Positions 1-5,544 of a stretch of 10,838 nucleotides of DNA are shown one piece after another. The notes under the pieces were generated by a model. That model worked only from the letters and a program-made list of their open reading frames with translations, had not been told where the DNA came from and searched no databases. A program made the translations under genes and the position numbers. The DNA is from SAR324 cluster bacterium (GTDB taxonomy: Bacteria; SAR324; NAC60-12). The number at the start of each line of letters is the position of its first letter. The stretch's first letter is position 1. Where the stretch lies: assembly GCA_022448705.1 (NCBI GenBank), contig JAKUUF010000043.1:1-10838 (forward strand), read 5' to 3'.

Positions 1-30
1 CCATTTCCAAAACGATTTAATTGTTTCCAT
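1..30 (-). CDS. 5' end of an unidentified leftward gene (partial)
   Basis: Only the first ten codons are inside the window. Read leftward from an ATG at 28-30 they give METIKSFWKW, which is too short to identify. I call it a gene because the ATG is preceded, five bases away, by a 12-base sequence (36-47) exactly complementary to the conserved 3' end of 16S rRNA. The GNAT gene on the same strand ends 91 bases upstream, so the two could be co-transcribed. The first codons resemble the TTG-initiated extension of the ABM-like reading frame at 893 (METFKY), which may be chance. Confidence 0.55.
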   Translation of the reverse strand, partial: METIKSFWKW

Positions 31-35
31 TTCTT

Positions 36-47
36 ATCACCTCCTTA
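36..47 (-). promoter_or_regulatory. Full-length consensus Shine-Dalgarno site
   Basis: On the minus strand this reads TAAGGAGGTGAT, the complete complement of the conserved 16S rRNA tail, ending five bases before the ATG at 28-30. It fixes that start codon. The rest of the 16S 3' end is not present around it, so it is not an rRNA fragment. No other gene in the window has an SD sequence close to this strength. Confidence 0.7.
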
Positions 48-121
48 CGTGTTAAGAACTGTAGAGGAATCTTGTCTTAATATTCCAATAATCTTTGTGG
101 TGAATCTGGTTTCCAGAATCA

Positions 122-625
122 TTAAAGTTGATTGAATCTATCATGATATTTTACTATACCATCAAACCCCAGAAAAATTCCCTTTTCTAGTTCTTTGATT
201 TGGAAAACTTCAGGATTAACATTAAAATCAGATCTTATTGAATAATTCACTGAAGATTCAAAACCAAAACGTGAATAAAAATTTGGATCTCCAAGTACTA
301 CAATAGATTGTATTTTTTTTTGCACACATACATCTAACCCCTTCCTGACTAGTAAAGACCCTATAACTCTATTTTGAAAAGCAGGTAAAATTGCTATAGG
401 TGCAAGTCCCATCATTTTAATTTTGATATTAGAATCTAAGAAAACTGGACTAAATAAAAGATGACCAATAATCTTTTGGTTTTCTTCTGCGACTAGAGAA
501 ATTAAATCAAGATCTCCCAATCTAAGATCATCAACTAGTTTTGCTTCTTGATCAGTTTCAAATGATTCGACATGAACACTATGGATCCCTTTAATATCTT
601 CTTTTTTTTCGAAACGTAAAAGCAT
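122..625 (-). CDS. GNAT family N-acetyltransferase, YhbS-like
   Basis: Predicted acetyl-CoA-dependent N-acetyltransferase of 167 residues; the acceptor substrate is unknown. Three features support the family. The N-terminal start (LLRFEKKEDIKGIHSV) is the usual GNAT beta-1/alpha-1 region. A motif-A segment around residues 72-95 (GLAPIAILPAFQNRVIGSLL) holds the acetyl-CoA pyrophosphate loop QNRVIGS at 84-90, a slightly degenerate Q-x-x-G-x-G. The segment VVLGDPNFYSRFGF at 109-122 is typical of YhbS-type (COG3153) members. I chose the ATG at 623-625 because the frame only continues upstream through a tandem-repeat region to a GTG at 715, giving a non-GNAT extension. No SD sequence is visible at this ATG. 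Codons are AT-rich compared with the housekeeping genes to the right, in line with an accessory region. Family assignment is firm; biological role is unknown. Confidence 0.85.
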   Translation of the reverse strand: MLLRFEKKEDIKGIHSVHVESFETDQEAKLVDDLRLGDLDLISLVAEENQKIIGHLLFSPVFLDSNIKIKMMGLAPIAILPAFQNRVIGSLLVRKGLDVCVQKKIQSIVVLGDPNFYSRFGFESSVNYSIRSDFNVNPEVFQIKELEKGIFLGFDGIVKYHDRFNQL

Positions 626-650
626 GAATTTTGTAAAGATGGTTAGTGTT

Positions 651-674
651 TTAGTGATTAAATTAGTGATTAAA
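651..674. repeat. Tandem 12-bp repeat upstream of the GNAT gene
   Basis: TTAGTGATTAAA occurs twice in perfect tandem (651-662 and 663-674). A third partial copy, TTAGTG, lies at 643-648. It is 26 to 50 bases upstream of the GNAT start codon, where its promoter or leader should be. It could be replication slippage or a repeated regulator site; nothing in the sequence decides between them. Confidence 0.6.
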
Positions 675-693
675 ATGAACCTTCGGACAGTCA

Positions 694-713
694 GGGTGGA
701 GACATAACCACCC
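694..713 (+). other. Short stem-loop followed by a T-run
   Basis: GGGTGG (694-699) pairs with CCACCC (708-713) across an 8-base loop, and a run of seven T's follows at 719-725. As a rightward terminator the stem is short and four or more bases separate it from the T-run. It overlaps a possible degraded copy of the tRNA-Ala 3' end (693-703). Confidence 0.25.
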
Positions 714-754
714 ACAACTTTTTTTAATTAATGATTACAAAGAGTTACGAGTGA

Positions 755-777
755 GGGTGGTGGAGACGAGGGGGATC
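755..777. repeat. Distal att-like copy of the tRNA-Ala 3' end
   Basis: This 23-base stretch is identical to 1717-1739, which is the last 20 bases of tRNA-Ala (part of the T-loop, the 3' strand of the T-stem, the 3' acceptor strand, the discriminator base and CCA) plus three flanking bases. Identity stops sharply at 778, inside the T-loop, so this is not a second tRNA. Known biology: tyrosine-recombinase elements that insert at tRNA 3' ends duplicate just this portion. I infer an attachment-site remnant bounding the DNA at 778-1716 or separating two adjacent insertions. Confidence 0.75.
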
Positions 778-821
778 TCCGAAATTTCAATCATAAAACC
801 TTGATACAGCTAAAATAAGGG

Positions 822-850
822 TTGAAAGACTTAGTTTGTACCATTACACT
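822..850 (+). promoter_or_regulatory. Candidate promoter of the ABM-like gene
   Basis: A -35-like TTGAAA (822-827) and a -10-like TACACT (845-850) are separated by 17 bases. Transcription would start near 857, inside the palindrome at 855-867. Four matches of six in each hexamer make it plausible, not certain. Confidence 0.4.
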
Positions 851-879
851 TGTACCATTAATAATGGAGAATGTAATGG
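841..879. promoter_or_regulatory. Nested palindromic operator candidate
   Basis: Four CCATTA/TAATGG half-sites fall within 39 bases: CCATTA at 841-846 and 855-860, TAATGG at 862-867 and 874-879. The inner pair makes a near-perfect palindrome around base 861. The outer pair extends to eight-base arms, CCATTACA (841-848) and TGTAATGG (872-879). In addition TTGTACCATTA is directly repeated with a 14-base period (836-846 and 850-860). The cluster covers the -10 element and the likely start site of the candidate promoter, where a repressor would act. No regulator gene is visible nearby. Confidence 0.5.
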
Positions 880-949
880 ATAAACGATACCTTTGGAAAC
901 GTTTAAATATATATGTAATTTTGTAAAAAACTTTATAAAAAAAATTAAA

Positions 950-1339
950 ATGGGAAATTTAAACTCTGAACAACGTGTTTACTTAATATTTAATTTGAAT
1001 TTGAAATCAGATACTAGTGTGGATATAGCGGAGCAATGGATAAAAGATCGCTCCGCAAAATATGTCTTTGAACTCAAAGAGGAAAAAGGCATTAGCTTTG
1101 AGTGGTTTTTGTCTGAGGATAACACTGAAGCAACAATAATAGAGTCATATGTAGATAGCGATGGCGCAAAACAGCGCCTAGAAAACCATGCAGCAAGTCC
1201 AATAGCAAATGAAGTTTTAGAGCATTTTGATATCACAGGTGCCCATTGCTTTGGAACTATGAATAAGGATTTTATAGAGATGTTCAATGCGTGGGGAGGT
1301 AAATTCAATCGTTACGTAGGTGGATTTAATCATAGCTAG
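950..1339 (+). CDS. Small ABM-like (dimeric alpha/beta barrel) protein
   Basis: A protein of 129 residues resembling the antibiotic-biosynthesis-monooxygenase (ABM) / putative quinol monooxygenase fold. These are small dimeric ferredoxin-like barrels, some of which oxidise aromatic compounds without cofactors. Visible family-like features are a first strand RVYLIFNLNL (9-18), a helix AEQWIKDRSAKYVFELKEE (27-45), the strand pair ISFEWFLSEDNTEATIIESYVDSDGAKQRL (48-77) and a C-terminal GGFNHS. The residues ISFEWFLSED followed by IIESYVDSD are the strongest clue. The frame is open upstream to a TTG at 893, which would add 19 residues rich in Lys and Phe. I prefer the ATG at 950 because it fits the usual family length; neither start has an SD sequence. 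The gene stands alone between the two att-like repeats, behind a palindromic operator candidate. Substrate is unknown, and a non-enzymatic role is possible. Confidence 0.7.
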   Translation: MGNLNSEQRVYLIFNLNLKSDTSVDIAEQWIKDRSAKYVFELKEEKGISFEWFLSEDNTEATIIESYVDSDGAKQRLENHAASPIANEVLEHFDITGAHCFGTMNKDFIEMFNAWGGKFNRYVGGFNHS

Positions 1340-1525
1340 ATCATCCATATGTTCGAAACTTACTATTTTCTGTAGTTAAGAAAAAAATTTTAATACAGGT
1401 TATCGTACACATATTTTTTCTATTAATAGAAGTGCTATTGCAAAAAAATCTGAGAGCCTTTTATATATAGCGCTAACGGATTTTACCCCCCTTGAGTTTC
1501 TTTTTTAGACATTTAAAAAATTAAA

Positions 1526-1645
1526 ATGATTGGAAGGAGGATGGTTTTCGAGAGGAAACTAAAAGGAGGGCTGCATGGATATGCTAATTATGAAAAATCC
1601 TATTTGTCATGGATACATTTGATTGAACAAACCTGTCCCAGTTGA
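1526..1645 (+). CDS. Possible micro-ORF (39 codons)
   Basis: An ATG at 1526 opens 39 codons (MIGRRMVFERKLKGGLHGYA at the N-terminus), ending TCPS at the TGA at 1643-1645. An internal ATG at 1541 directly abuts the SD-like AAGGAGG (1534-1540), too close for normal use there. I recognise no homologue. The stop codon lies just past the first unit of a tandem repeat. It may be a remnant, a leader peptide or chance. Confidence 0.15.
   Translation: MIGRRMVFERKLKGGLHGYANYEKSYLSWIHLIEQTCPS
1575..1622 (+). CDS. Possible 15-residue micro-ORF with consensus SD
   Basis: The sequence AAAAGGAGGG (1561-1570) sits five bases before an ATG at 1575, ideal ribosome-binding geometry, but the frame is only MDMLIMKNPICHGYI before a TGA. 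It lies inside, and out of frame with, the 39-codon frame at 1526-1645. It could be a leader peptide or the 5' stump of a lost gene; I do not recognise it. Confidence 0.2.
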   Translation: MDMLIMKNPICHGYI

Positions 1646-1656
1646 CCTGTCCCAGT
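1631..1656. repeat. Tandem repeat, 14-bp period
   Basis: ACCTGTCCCAGT occurs twice (1631-1642 and 1645-1656), separated by TG. On the other strand the core is ACTGGGACAGGT. Similar GGGACAGGT words are often met near the ends of REP-associated or IS200-like transposase elements; I recall this only as a general resemblance and no transposase is present here. Confidence 0.55.
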
Positions 1657-1676
1657 AAAGAAAAAGTCAATATTAA

Positions 1677-1703
1677 AATAATTAATAATATCAGTTAATT
1701 ATT
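1677..1703 (-). terminator. AT-only stem-loop downstream of tRNA-Ala
   Basis: AATAATTAA (1677-1685) and TTAATTATT (1695-1703) form a perfect nine-base stem with a nine-base loop, starting 17 bases past the tRNA-Ala CCA in the direction of transcription. The stem has no GC pairs and the following U-run is broken, so as a terminator it is weak. It is the best candidate for the end of the tRNA transcript. Confidence 0.25.
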
Positions 1704-1716
1704 GCCTATATTCAAG

Positions 1717-1739
1717 GGGTGGTGGAGACGAGGGGGATC
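1717..1739. repeat. tRNA-proximal att-like direct repeat
   Basis: Identical over 23 bases to 755-777. Twenty of the bases belong to the intact tRNA-Ala and three (1717-1719) lie beyond its CCA. This is the copy that keeps the tRNA functional, as expected when an element brings a replacement 3' end on integration. Confidence 0.75.
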
Positions 1740-1795
1740 GAACCCCTTACCTCAACGCTGCCAGCGTTGCGCTCTACCAGATGAGCTACGTCCCC
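1720..1795 (-). tRNA. tRNA-Ala (anticodon GGC)
   Basis: 76 nucleotides including an encoded CCA (complement at 1720-1722). The acceptor stem GGGGACG pairs with CGTCTCC and contains the G3:U70 wobble pair that is the classic identity signal for alanyl-tRNA synthetase. The anticodon stem CAACG/CGTTG closes a loop CTGGCAG, placing anticodon GGC at 1760-1762, which reads GCC and GCU codons. The T-arm is AGGGG/CCCCT with loop TTCGATC. It lies 115 bases downstream of tRNA-Glu and probably shares its promoter. Its 3' end doubles as the att-like repeat. Confidence 0.96.
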
Positions 1796-1910
1796 ATGTG
1801 CAGTAACTTTGCAGTTCAAGAATTTCCAGCTGACAAATTCCAGTTCAAGAACAGTGATCTCGGAAAGTTTTATCAGGGACTGGAGGCATGGTGTGAAAAA
1901 GTTTTTCTGA

Positions 1911-1986
1911 TGGCGTCCCCAAGGGGAGTCGAACCCCTGTTGCCGCCGTGAAAGGGCGGAGTCCTAGGCCTCTAGACGATGGGGAC
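1911..1986 (-). tRNA. tRNA-Glu (anticodon TTC)
   Basis: 76 nucleotides with an encoded CCA (complement at 1911-1913). The acceptor stem GTCCCCA pairs with TGGGGAC, with discriminator G. The anticodon stem CCGCC/GGCGG encloses CTTTCAC, giving UUC at 1950-1952, which reads GAA and GAG. The T-arm is AGGGG/CCCCT with loop TTCGACT. A near-consensus promoter lies just upstream. The 115-base spacer to tRNA-Ala holds no further tRNA, only a direct repeat CAGTTCAAGAA (1812-1822 and 1841-1851). Confidence 0.96.
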
Positions 1987-1998
1987 AAGCAACCCACC

Positions 1999-2027
1999 AT
2001 CCTATAAGTGAATTCATTTTTTGTCAA
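1999..2027 (-). promoter_or_regulatory. Promoter of the tRNA-Glu/tRNA-Ala unit
   Basis: On the minus strand a perfect -35 TTGACA (2022-2027) and a -10 TAGGAT (1999-2004) are 17 bases apart, placing initiation about six bases before mature tRNA-Glu. The stretch after the -10 begins GGTGGG. A GC-rich discriminator is typical of stringently controlled stable-RNA promoters; that control is inferred here. Confidence 0.7.
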
Positions 2028-2099
2028 AATCTTTTTAGCATTAAATGAAAAAGAATTTTACTTTACAGGCAGTATTATTCCCTGACGTGGAGTATCAAT

Positions 2100-3992
2100 T
2101 TATTGATTGAGATGAGTCCAGATTTCAACAGCCAGTTTTTCCGGAATTCCCGGAACCTGCAAAATTTCCTCAGTTGATGCCTGCTTTAAGCCCGTCAGGC
2201 TACCGAAGTGATTCAGAAGCAGGCGCCTGCGTTTAGGTCCGATTCCGGGGACATCATCAATTTTGGAATGCAGTGTATGCTTGCGTTTGAGTTTACGCTG
2301 AAACTCTATGGCAAAGCGGTGTGATTCGTCACGGATGTTTTGCAGGAAATAAAGCACATCAGAATTACGGCGCATGCGGATTTCGTTTTTCTGGTTTGGT
2401 TTCACCACATATTCATAATCAATATTCTTACCGCGGCTTCGTCCACTTTTTCGTTCAGAACGCCCTTTTGCCAGTCCAATCAGGTCAACCTTGTTGAGGA
2501 TGCCAAGTTCTTCCAGGACCTTGGCTGCGATATTGATTTGCCCTTTTCCACCGTCAATCAGGATCATGTCCGGAAGTGCACCTCCTTCAGAAAGTGTGCG
2601 GCTGTAGCGGCGTGTAAGAACTTCCTTCATTCCGGCAAAATCATCCGGACCGGAAATGCCGCGGATTTTGAATTTGCGGTAATCCTGGTTTGAGGGAGAG
2701 TTATTTTTCCAGCATACCATTGAAGCAACAGTCATTGTTCCAGAGAGGTGAGAAATGTCAAAAGCCTCCACCACCTCAGGCAGCCTGTCCAGTTTTATCT
2801 CGTACTTGACATGCTTGAGGATATCCTTGTTTTTTACGTAACGGATGCGTTTCTCTGAAAGGTTAACCTTTGCGTTGCTGTAGGCCATTGAAACCAACTC
2901 CTTCTTGCGTCCTTTCCGCGGACATCCAACATGAACACGATGGCGGGATTTTTTATTCAATGCATCTTCAAGCATTTTCCTGTCTGAATACTCGAAGGGA
3001 AGCAGAATTTCACGAGGGACAATGGATCCTTCCGGCATGTAAATCCTGTGAAGCACCTGCCCCAGCAGGTTATCATCTGATGCTTCACTGCTGTCCTCAA
3101 AAAAGAAAAAGTCTGTTCCCAGCAGCCTGCCATTGCGGATGAACAGAACCTGCACTCCTGTAGCGTCCGCTTCACGGAAAAGATTGAAAACATCCTGGTC
3201 CTTGCCCTGCACCTCAAGCACCATCTGCCTTTCAAAAATGCGGCGCATGGCCTGGATCTGGTCGCGATATTGAGCCGATTTTTCGAATTCAAGTCTTTCT
3301 GAGGATTTCTTCATTTTCTGCTCAAGGTCCTTAATAAGCACCTTGTCGCGCCCTTTGAGGAACAACCTGACCTGGCGTACAATTTTCGCGTATTCCTCTG
3401 CGGGAACAACACCCCTGCATGGAGCGAGACAGCGCTCCATCTGGAAGTTAAGGCAGGGACGGTAAGTTTTTGTGCCGTCAAGCTGCATTTTGCTGGTACG
3501 CAGCGGAAAGTAAGTCATTACTGCTTTTAAAACCTGGCGTGCATCCTTCACTGAAGGATAAGGTCCATAATACTCAGATTTGGCGTCAATTTTTTCGCGC
3601 ACCAGCAATAGGCGCGGATACATTTCACCAACAGTCAGCTTGCAGTACGGATATGATTTCCCGTCCCTGAGAGCCACGTTGTAGCGAGGATGATGTCTTT
3701 TTATCAGCTGATCTTCAAGAATCAGTGCTTCTGCTTCTGTGTCCGTTACAATAAGTGACAAATCATGGATACGTGATGTCATCAGCCTGATTCGCAGGTT
3801 ATGTTTGGCGGAGCTGTTGAAATAGGAACGGACACGGTTGCGGATGGATTTTGACTTGCCGATGTAAAGGATGCTGTCCTGGTCATCCTTGAAGAGATAT
3901 ACTCCGGGAAGGTTTGGAAGGTGGGAGAGTTTTTCTCGTACTGGAGAAATGTCTCCGCCACTTTTGCTGGAATGGCGGGTTACATTGCTCAT
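2100..3992 (-). CDS. uvrC: UvrABC system protein C (excinuclease subunit)
   Basis: UvrC makes the 3' and 5' incisions on either side of a lesion in nucleotide excision repair, after UvrA and UvrB locate it. The 630 residues match the usual length. The GIY-YIG nuclease domain is at about 26-105 (GVY at 30-32, YIG at 43-45). A cysteine region follows at 167-192, then a UvrB-binding UVR helix pair at about 218-255. The C-terminal RNase H-like nuclease carries its catalytic triad as D412 (FDISH), D480 (LIDGGKGQ) and H558 (DESHRF). Tandem helix-hairpin-helix DNA-binding motifs end the protein (578-628, VPGIGPKRR and VPGIPEKLA). One position is unusual: Ser167 stands where many UvrCs have the first of four iron-sulfur cysteines, while C180, C188 and C192 are kept. 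The start is four bases past the stop of the DsbA-like gene, suggesting coupling; the SD is weak. Confidence 0.97.
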   Translation of the reverse strand: MSNVTRHSSKSGGDISPVREKLSHLPNLPGVYLFKDDQDSILYIGKSKSIRNRVRSYFNSSAKHNLRIRLMTSRIHDLSLIVTDTEAEALILEDQLIKRHHPRYNVALRDGKSYPYCKLTVGEMYPRLLLVREKIDAKSEYYGPYPSVKDARQVLKAVMTYFPLRTSKMQLDGTKTYRPCLNFQMERCLAPCRGVVPAEEYAKIVRQVRLFLKGRDKVLIKDLEQKMKKSSERLEFEKSAQYRDQIQAMRRIFERQMVLEVQGKDQDVFNLFREADATGVQVLFIRNGRLLGTDFFFFEDSSEASDDNLLGQVLHRIYMPEGSIVPREILLPFEYSDRKMLEDALNKKSRHRVHVGCPRKGRKKELVSMAYSNAKVNLSEKRIRYVKNKDILKHVKYEIKLDRLPEVVEAFDISHLSGTMTVASMVCWKNNSPSNQDYRKFKIRGISGPDDFAGMKEVLTRRYSRTLSEGGALPDMILIDGGKGQINIAAKVLEELGILNKVDLIGLAKGRSERKSGRSRGKNIDYEYVVKPNQKNEIRMRRNSDVLYFLQNIRDESHRFAIEFQRKLKRKHTLHSKIDDVPGIGPKRRRLLLNHFGSLTGLKQASTEEILQVPGIPEKLAVEIWTHLNQ

Positions 3993-3996
3993 TCGA

Positions 3997-4626
3997 CTAC
4001 TGCATCAGGTCTTCTATTGTTTCAGGAACTTTTTTCACAAATGCGTCCATTGAACCGTATTTTCCAATGTCCATTTTCAAAGCCTGCTGAATGATCACGG
4101 TGGGCGTGCCTCTCACGCCGTAAATTAATGATTTTCTTTCACCGTCCCTGATCAGCTGGTTGACCCATTGCTGGTCTTTTTCTTCTTGAAATTCCTTTCT
4201 GATTCCCAGCGAGCGTGCAAGGTAATTGGTGATTCCGGGATCAAATACATTCACGCCGTGAATGAAGCTGGCCTTGAAGAGTTCATCCTTGATCAGATCG
4301 CCCTTGCCGATTTTTCTTGCCACGTAATACAGACGCAGCGGGGAATCGTCCTGGCCTTTGAACACGATCGGAATATCAACGAATTCGATCTTGTCGGCAA
4401 ATTTTTTACGAAAGTCTTTTGATGCTTTATGCAGTTTGTTGCAGTGAGAGCAGCCGAAATTTATGAATTCCTCAAAGACAACTTTTTTTATGCTGTTTGA
4501 ATCAGGCTTATTTCCAACCAGTTTGTAATGACCTCGAATCTTCTCATTTGCAGAAAGCGAAAATGACAAAATCAATCCCAGGATCAGCAGCATTAATTTC
4601 GGCATATAAATTTTTATATTAAGCAT
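3997..4626 (-). CDS. DsbA-like exported thioredoxin-fold protein
   Basis: Predicted periplasmic thiol-disulfide oxidoreductase of the DsbA type. Using the ATG at 4624-4626 the protein has 209 residues. Residues 1-26 form a signal peptide (Lys-containing start, then LMLLILGLILSFSLSA), with cleavage likely after the Ala before NEK. The redox motif is C59-S-H-C62 in FINFGCSHCNKLH, close to the DsbA CPHC. The cis-proline loop GVRGTPTVI (Pro175) matches the fold, and the helical region between them (about 90-165) fits the DsbA insertion. The frame is open upstream to a TTG at 4710, but that extension runs through an inverted repeat (4684-4759) and would bury the signal peptide. An ATG at 4603-4605 is an equally possible start. 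No candidate start has an SD. The redox partner (DsbB or other) and substrates are not visible. It lies between rsmE and uvrC, with no functional link apparent. Confidence 0.85.
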   Translation of the reverse strand: MLNIKIYMPKLMLLILGLILSFSLSANEKIRGHYKLVGNKPDSNSIKKVVFEEFINFGCSHCNKLHKASKDFRKKFADKIEFVDIPIVFKGQDDSPLRLYYVARKIGKGDLIKDELFKASFIHGVNVFDPGITNYLARSLGIRKEFQEEKDQQWVNQLIRDGERKSLIYGVRGTPTVIIQQALKMDIGKYGSMDAFVKKVPETIEDLMQ

Positions 4627-4683
4627 TTTGTTAAATAATTTAATTTGTTGTGATGCGGTCTTAAAACATCCAAAACACCCATC

Positions 4684-4759
4684 CATTTCCACCGAAGGGA
4701 GAAATCTCAATGATATCAGTGCAGGAACTTAAACAGGATTTCTCGCTTCATTCAAAATG
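4684..4759. repeat. Imperfect inverted repeat, probable dispersed element
   Basis: Arm 4684-4706 and the reverse complement of 4737-4759 agree at 18 of 23 positions. The shared parts are CATTT, GAAG and GAGAAATC. Each arm can also fold on itself (for example ATTTC with GAAAT). The pattern resembles widely seen intergenic palindromes of the form GAGATTTCTC...CGAAATG found in many copies in some bacteria; that resemblance is from memory. It fills most of the gap between rsmE and the DsbA-like gene. Confidence 0.6.
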
Positions 4760-4791
4760 ACATGGATTTTTGAAAATATGCGACAGTCTTA

Positions 4792-5535
4792 TTATAAATC
4801 ACCCCACAAAAACTGCAATATCGAGACAGCACTCATTGCGGCAGTTTCGGACCTCAGGATCCTGGGCCCAAGATATACCGGGCGCATTCCTGAGCGCAGG
4901 GACAGCTTAATTTCATCCTGGTGAAACCCTCCTTCCGGACCAATCAGCACGCGATGATGTTTAATTATATCGTCTCCGGAACTGCTTATCTTTTTCCATG
5001 AAACAGCATCGGCTGCCTCCGGAACAAGCATCCACGAGTTCGGGCATTCCGGAAGTGTTTCAAGAGCAGCGGATATATCAGGGTGAAAATGTATTTCAGG
5101 AGGAAATTGCCTTCCGCACTGTTTTGATGCCTCTGAAACTATGCGCTGCCAGCGTTTAAGATGGTGCTGCTTTTCAGAAGCACGAAATGTTTTTGGAGAA
5201 TGCATTCCGCAAAACACATCCAGCCGGCTCACGCCAAGTTCAGTCGTTTTCTGAAGTATGAAGTCAAGGGCCTTTTGTTTGGGAAGTGCCTGCAGAATTT
5301 CAATGCGCAGTGAGGAAGCAGGAGGAATCGCGACAGGTTTCTGAGGAGTAAACAGCAGGCTGTTGCGGTCAAAACTTTTCAGGATTGCTTCAAATCGCTG
5401 ACCTTGCTGATCCTGTACCAGGAAACTGTCACCGGGACGCAGGCGGCGGGATTTTGTGATGTGACTGGATTCCTCACCTTTGAGTTCGTACTGCTTGCCT
5501 AGATTCAGTACTCCATCAAAAATGAAATACGACAT
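4792..5535 (-). CDS. rsmE: 16S rRNA (uracil1498-N3)-methyltransferase
   Basis: RsmE methylates N3 of U1498 in helix 44 of 16S rRNA, using S-adenosylmethionine, on the assembled 30S subunit. The 247 residues are typical. The N-terminal PUA-like domain spans about 1-70 (SYFIFDG, EESSHITKSRRLRPGD). The SPOUT methyltransferase domain follows, with LPKQKALDFILQKTTELGV (84-102), the segment RWQRIVSEASKQCGR (128-142), the SAM-binding loop IGPEGGF (198-204) and the trefoil-knot signature LGPRILRSETAA (222-233). The start is nine bases past the clpA stop, so it is probably translated from the same mRNA. Confidence 0.96.
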   Translation of the reverse strand: MSYFIFDGVLNLGKQYELKGEESSHITKSRRLRPGDSFLVQDQQGQRFEAILKSFDRNSLLFTPQKPVAIPPASSLRIEILQALPKQKALDFILQKTTELGVSRLDVFCGMHSPKTFRASEKQHHLKRWQRIVSEASKQCGRQFPPEIHFHPDISAALETLPECPNSWMLVPEAADAVSWKKISSSGDDIIKHHRVLIGPEGGFHQDEIKLSLRSGMRPVYLGPRILRSETAAMSAVSILQFLWGDL

Positions 5536-5544
5536 TATTTGTGA

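Larger units (their letters stand above)
1340..1719. other. Gene-poor, AT-rich spacer in the putative island
   Basis: No convincing protein gene lies in these 380 bases. They hold an imperfect stem CTTACTA/TAGTTAAG just after the ABM-like gene, a 10-base palindrome CTATTAATAG (1420-1429), a candidate rightward promoter (TTGCAA 1438-1443, TATATA 1462-1467, 18-base spacing), two consensus SD sequences with micro-ORFs (1526-1645), a tandem 14-base-period repeat (1631-1656), and an AT-only stem (1677-1703) beside the tRNA. It reads as decayed or regulatory mobile-element DNA. Confidence 0.5.

Noticed and set aside
36..47. A 16S rRNA 3' end, since ATCACCTCCTTA matches its tail on the plus strand
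   Set aside because: The preceding bases do not match the conserved GGTTGG part of 16S, and an ATG lies at proper distance on the other strand, so it is an SD site.
626..715. A longer GNAT protein starting at the GTG at 715
   Set aside because: The added 30 residues come from a tandem-repeat region and do not resemble GNAT proteins; the ATG at 625 gives a standard N-terminus.
755..777. A second or pseudo tRNA-Ala gene
   Set aside because: Only the 3' 20 bases are present; nothing of the D-arm or anticodon arm follows.
979..1308. A 109-residue frame on the minus strand opposite the ABM-like gene
   Set aside because: It is a mirror of the real gene, with no family motifs and no ribosome site.
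778..1716. A CRISPR array or transposon with terminal inverted repeats
   Set aside because: No regularly spaced repeats, no inverted termini and no transposase frame were found.
1845..2027. A 60-residue minus-strand frame
   Set aside because: It reads through tRNA-Glu and its promoter, so it is not a protein gene.
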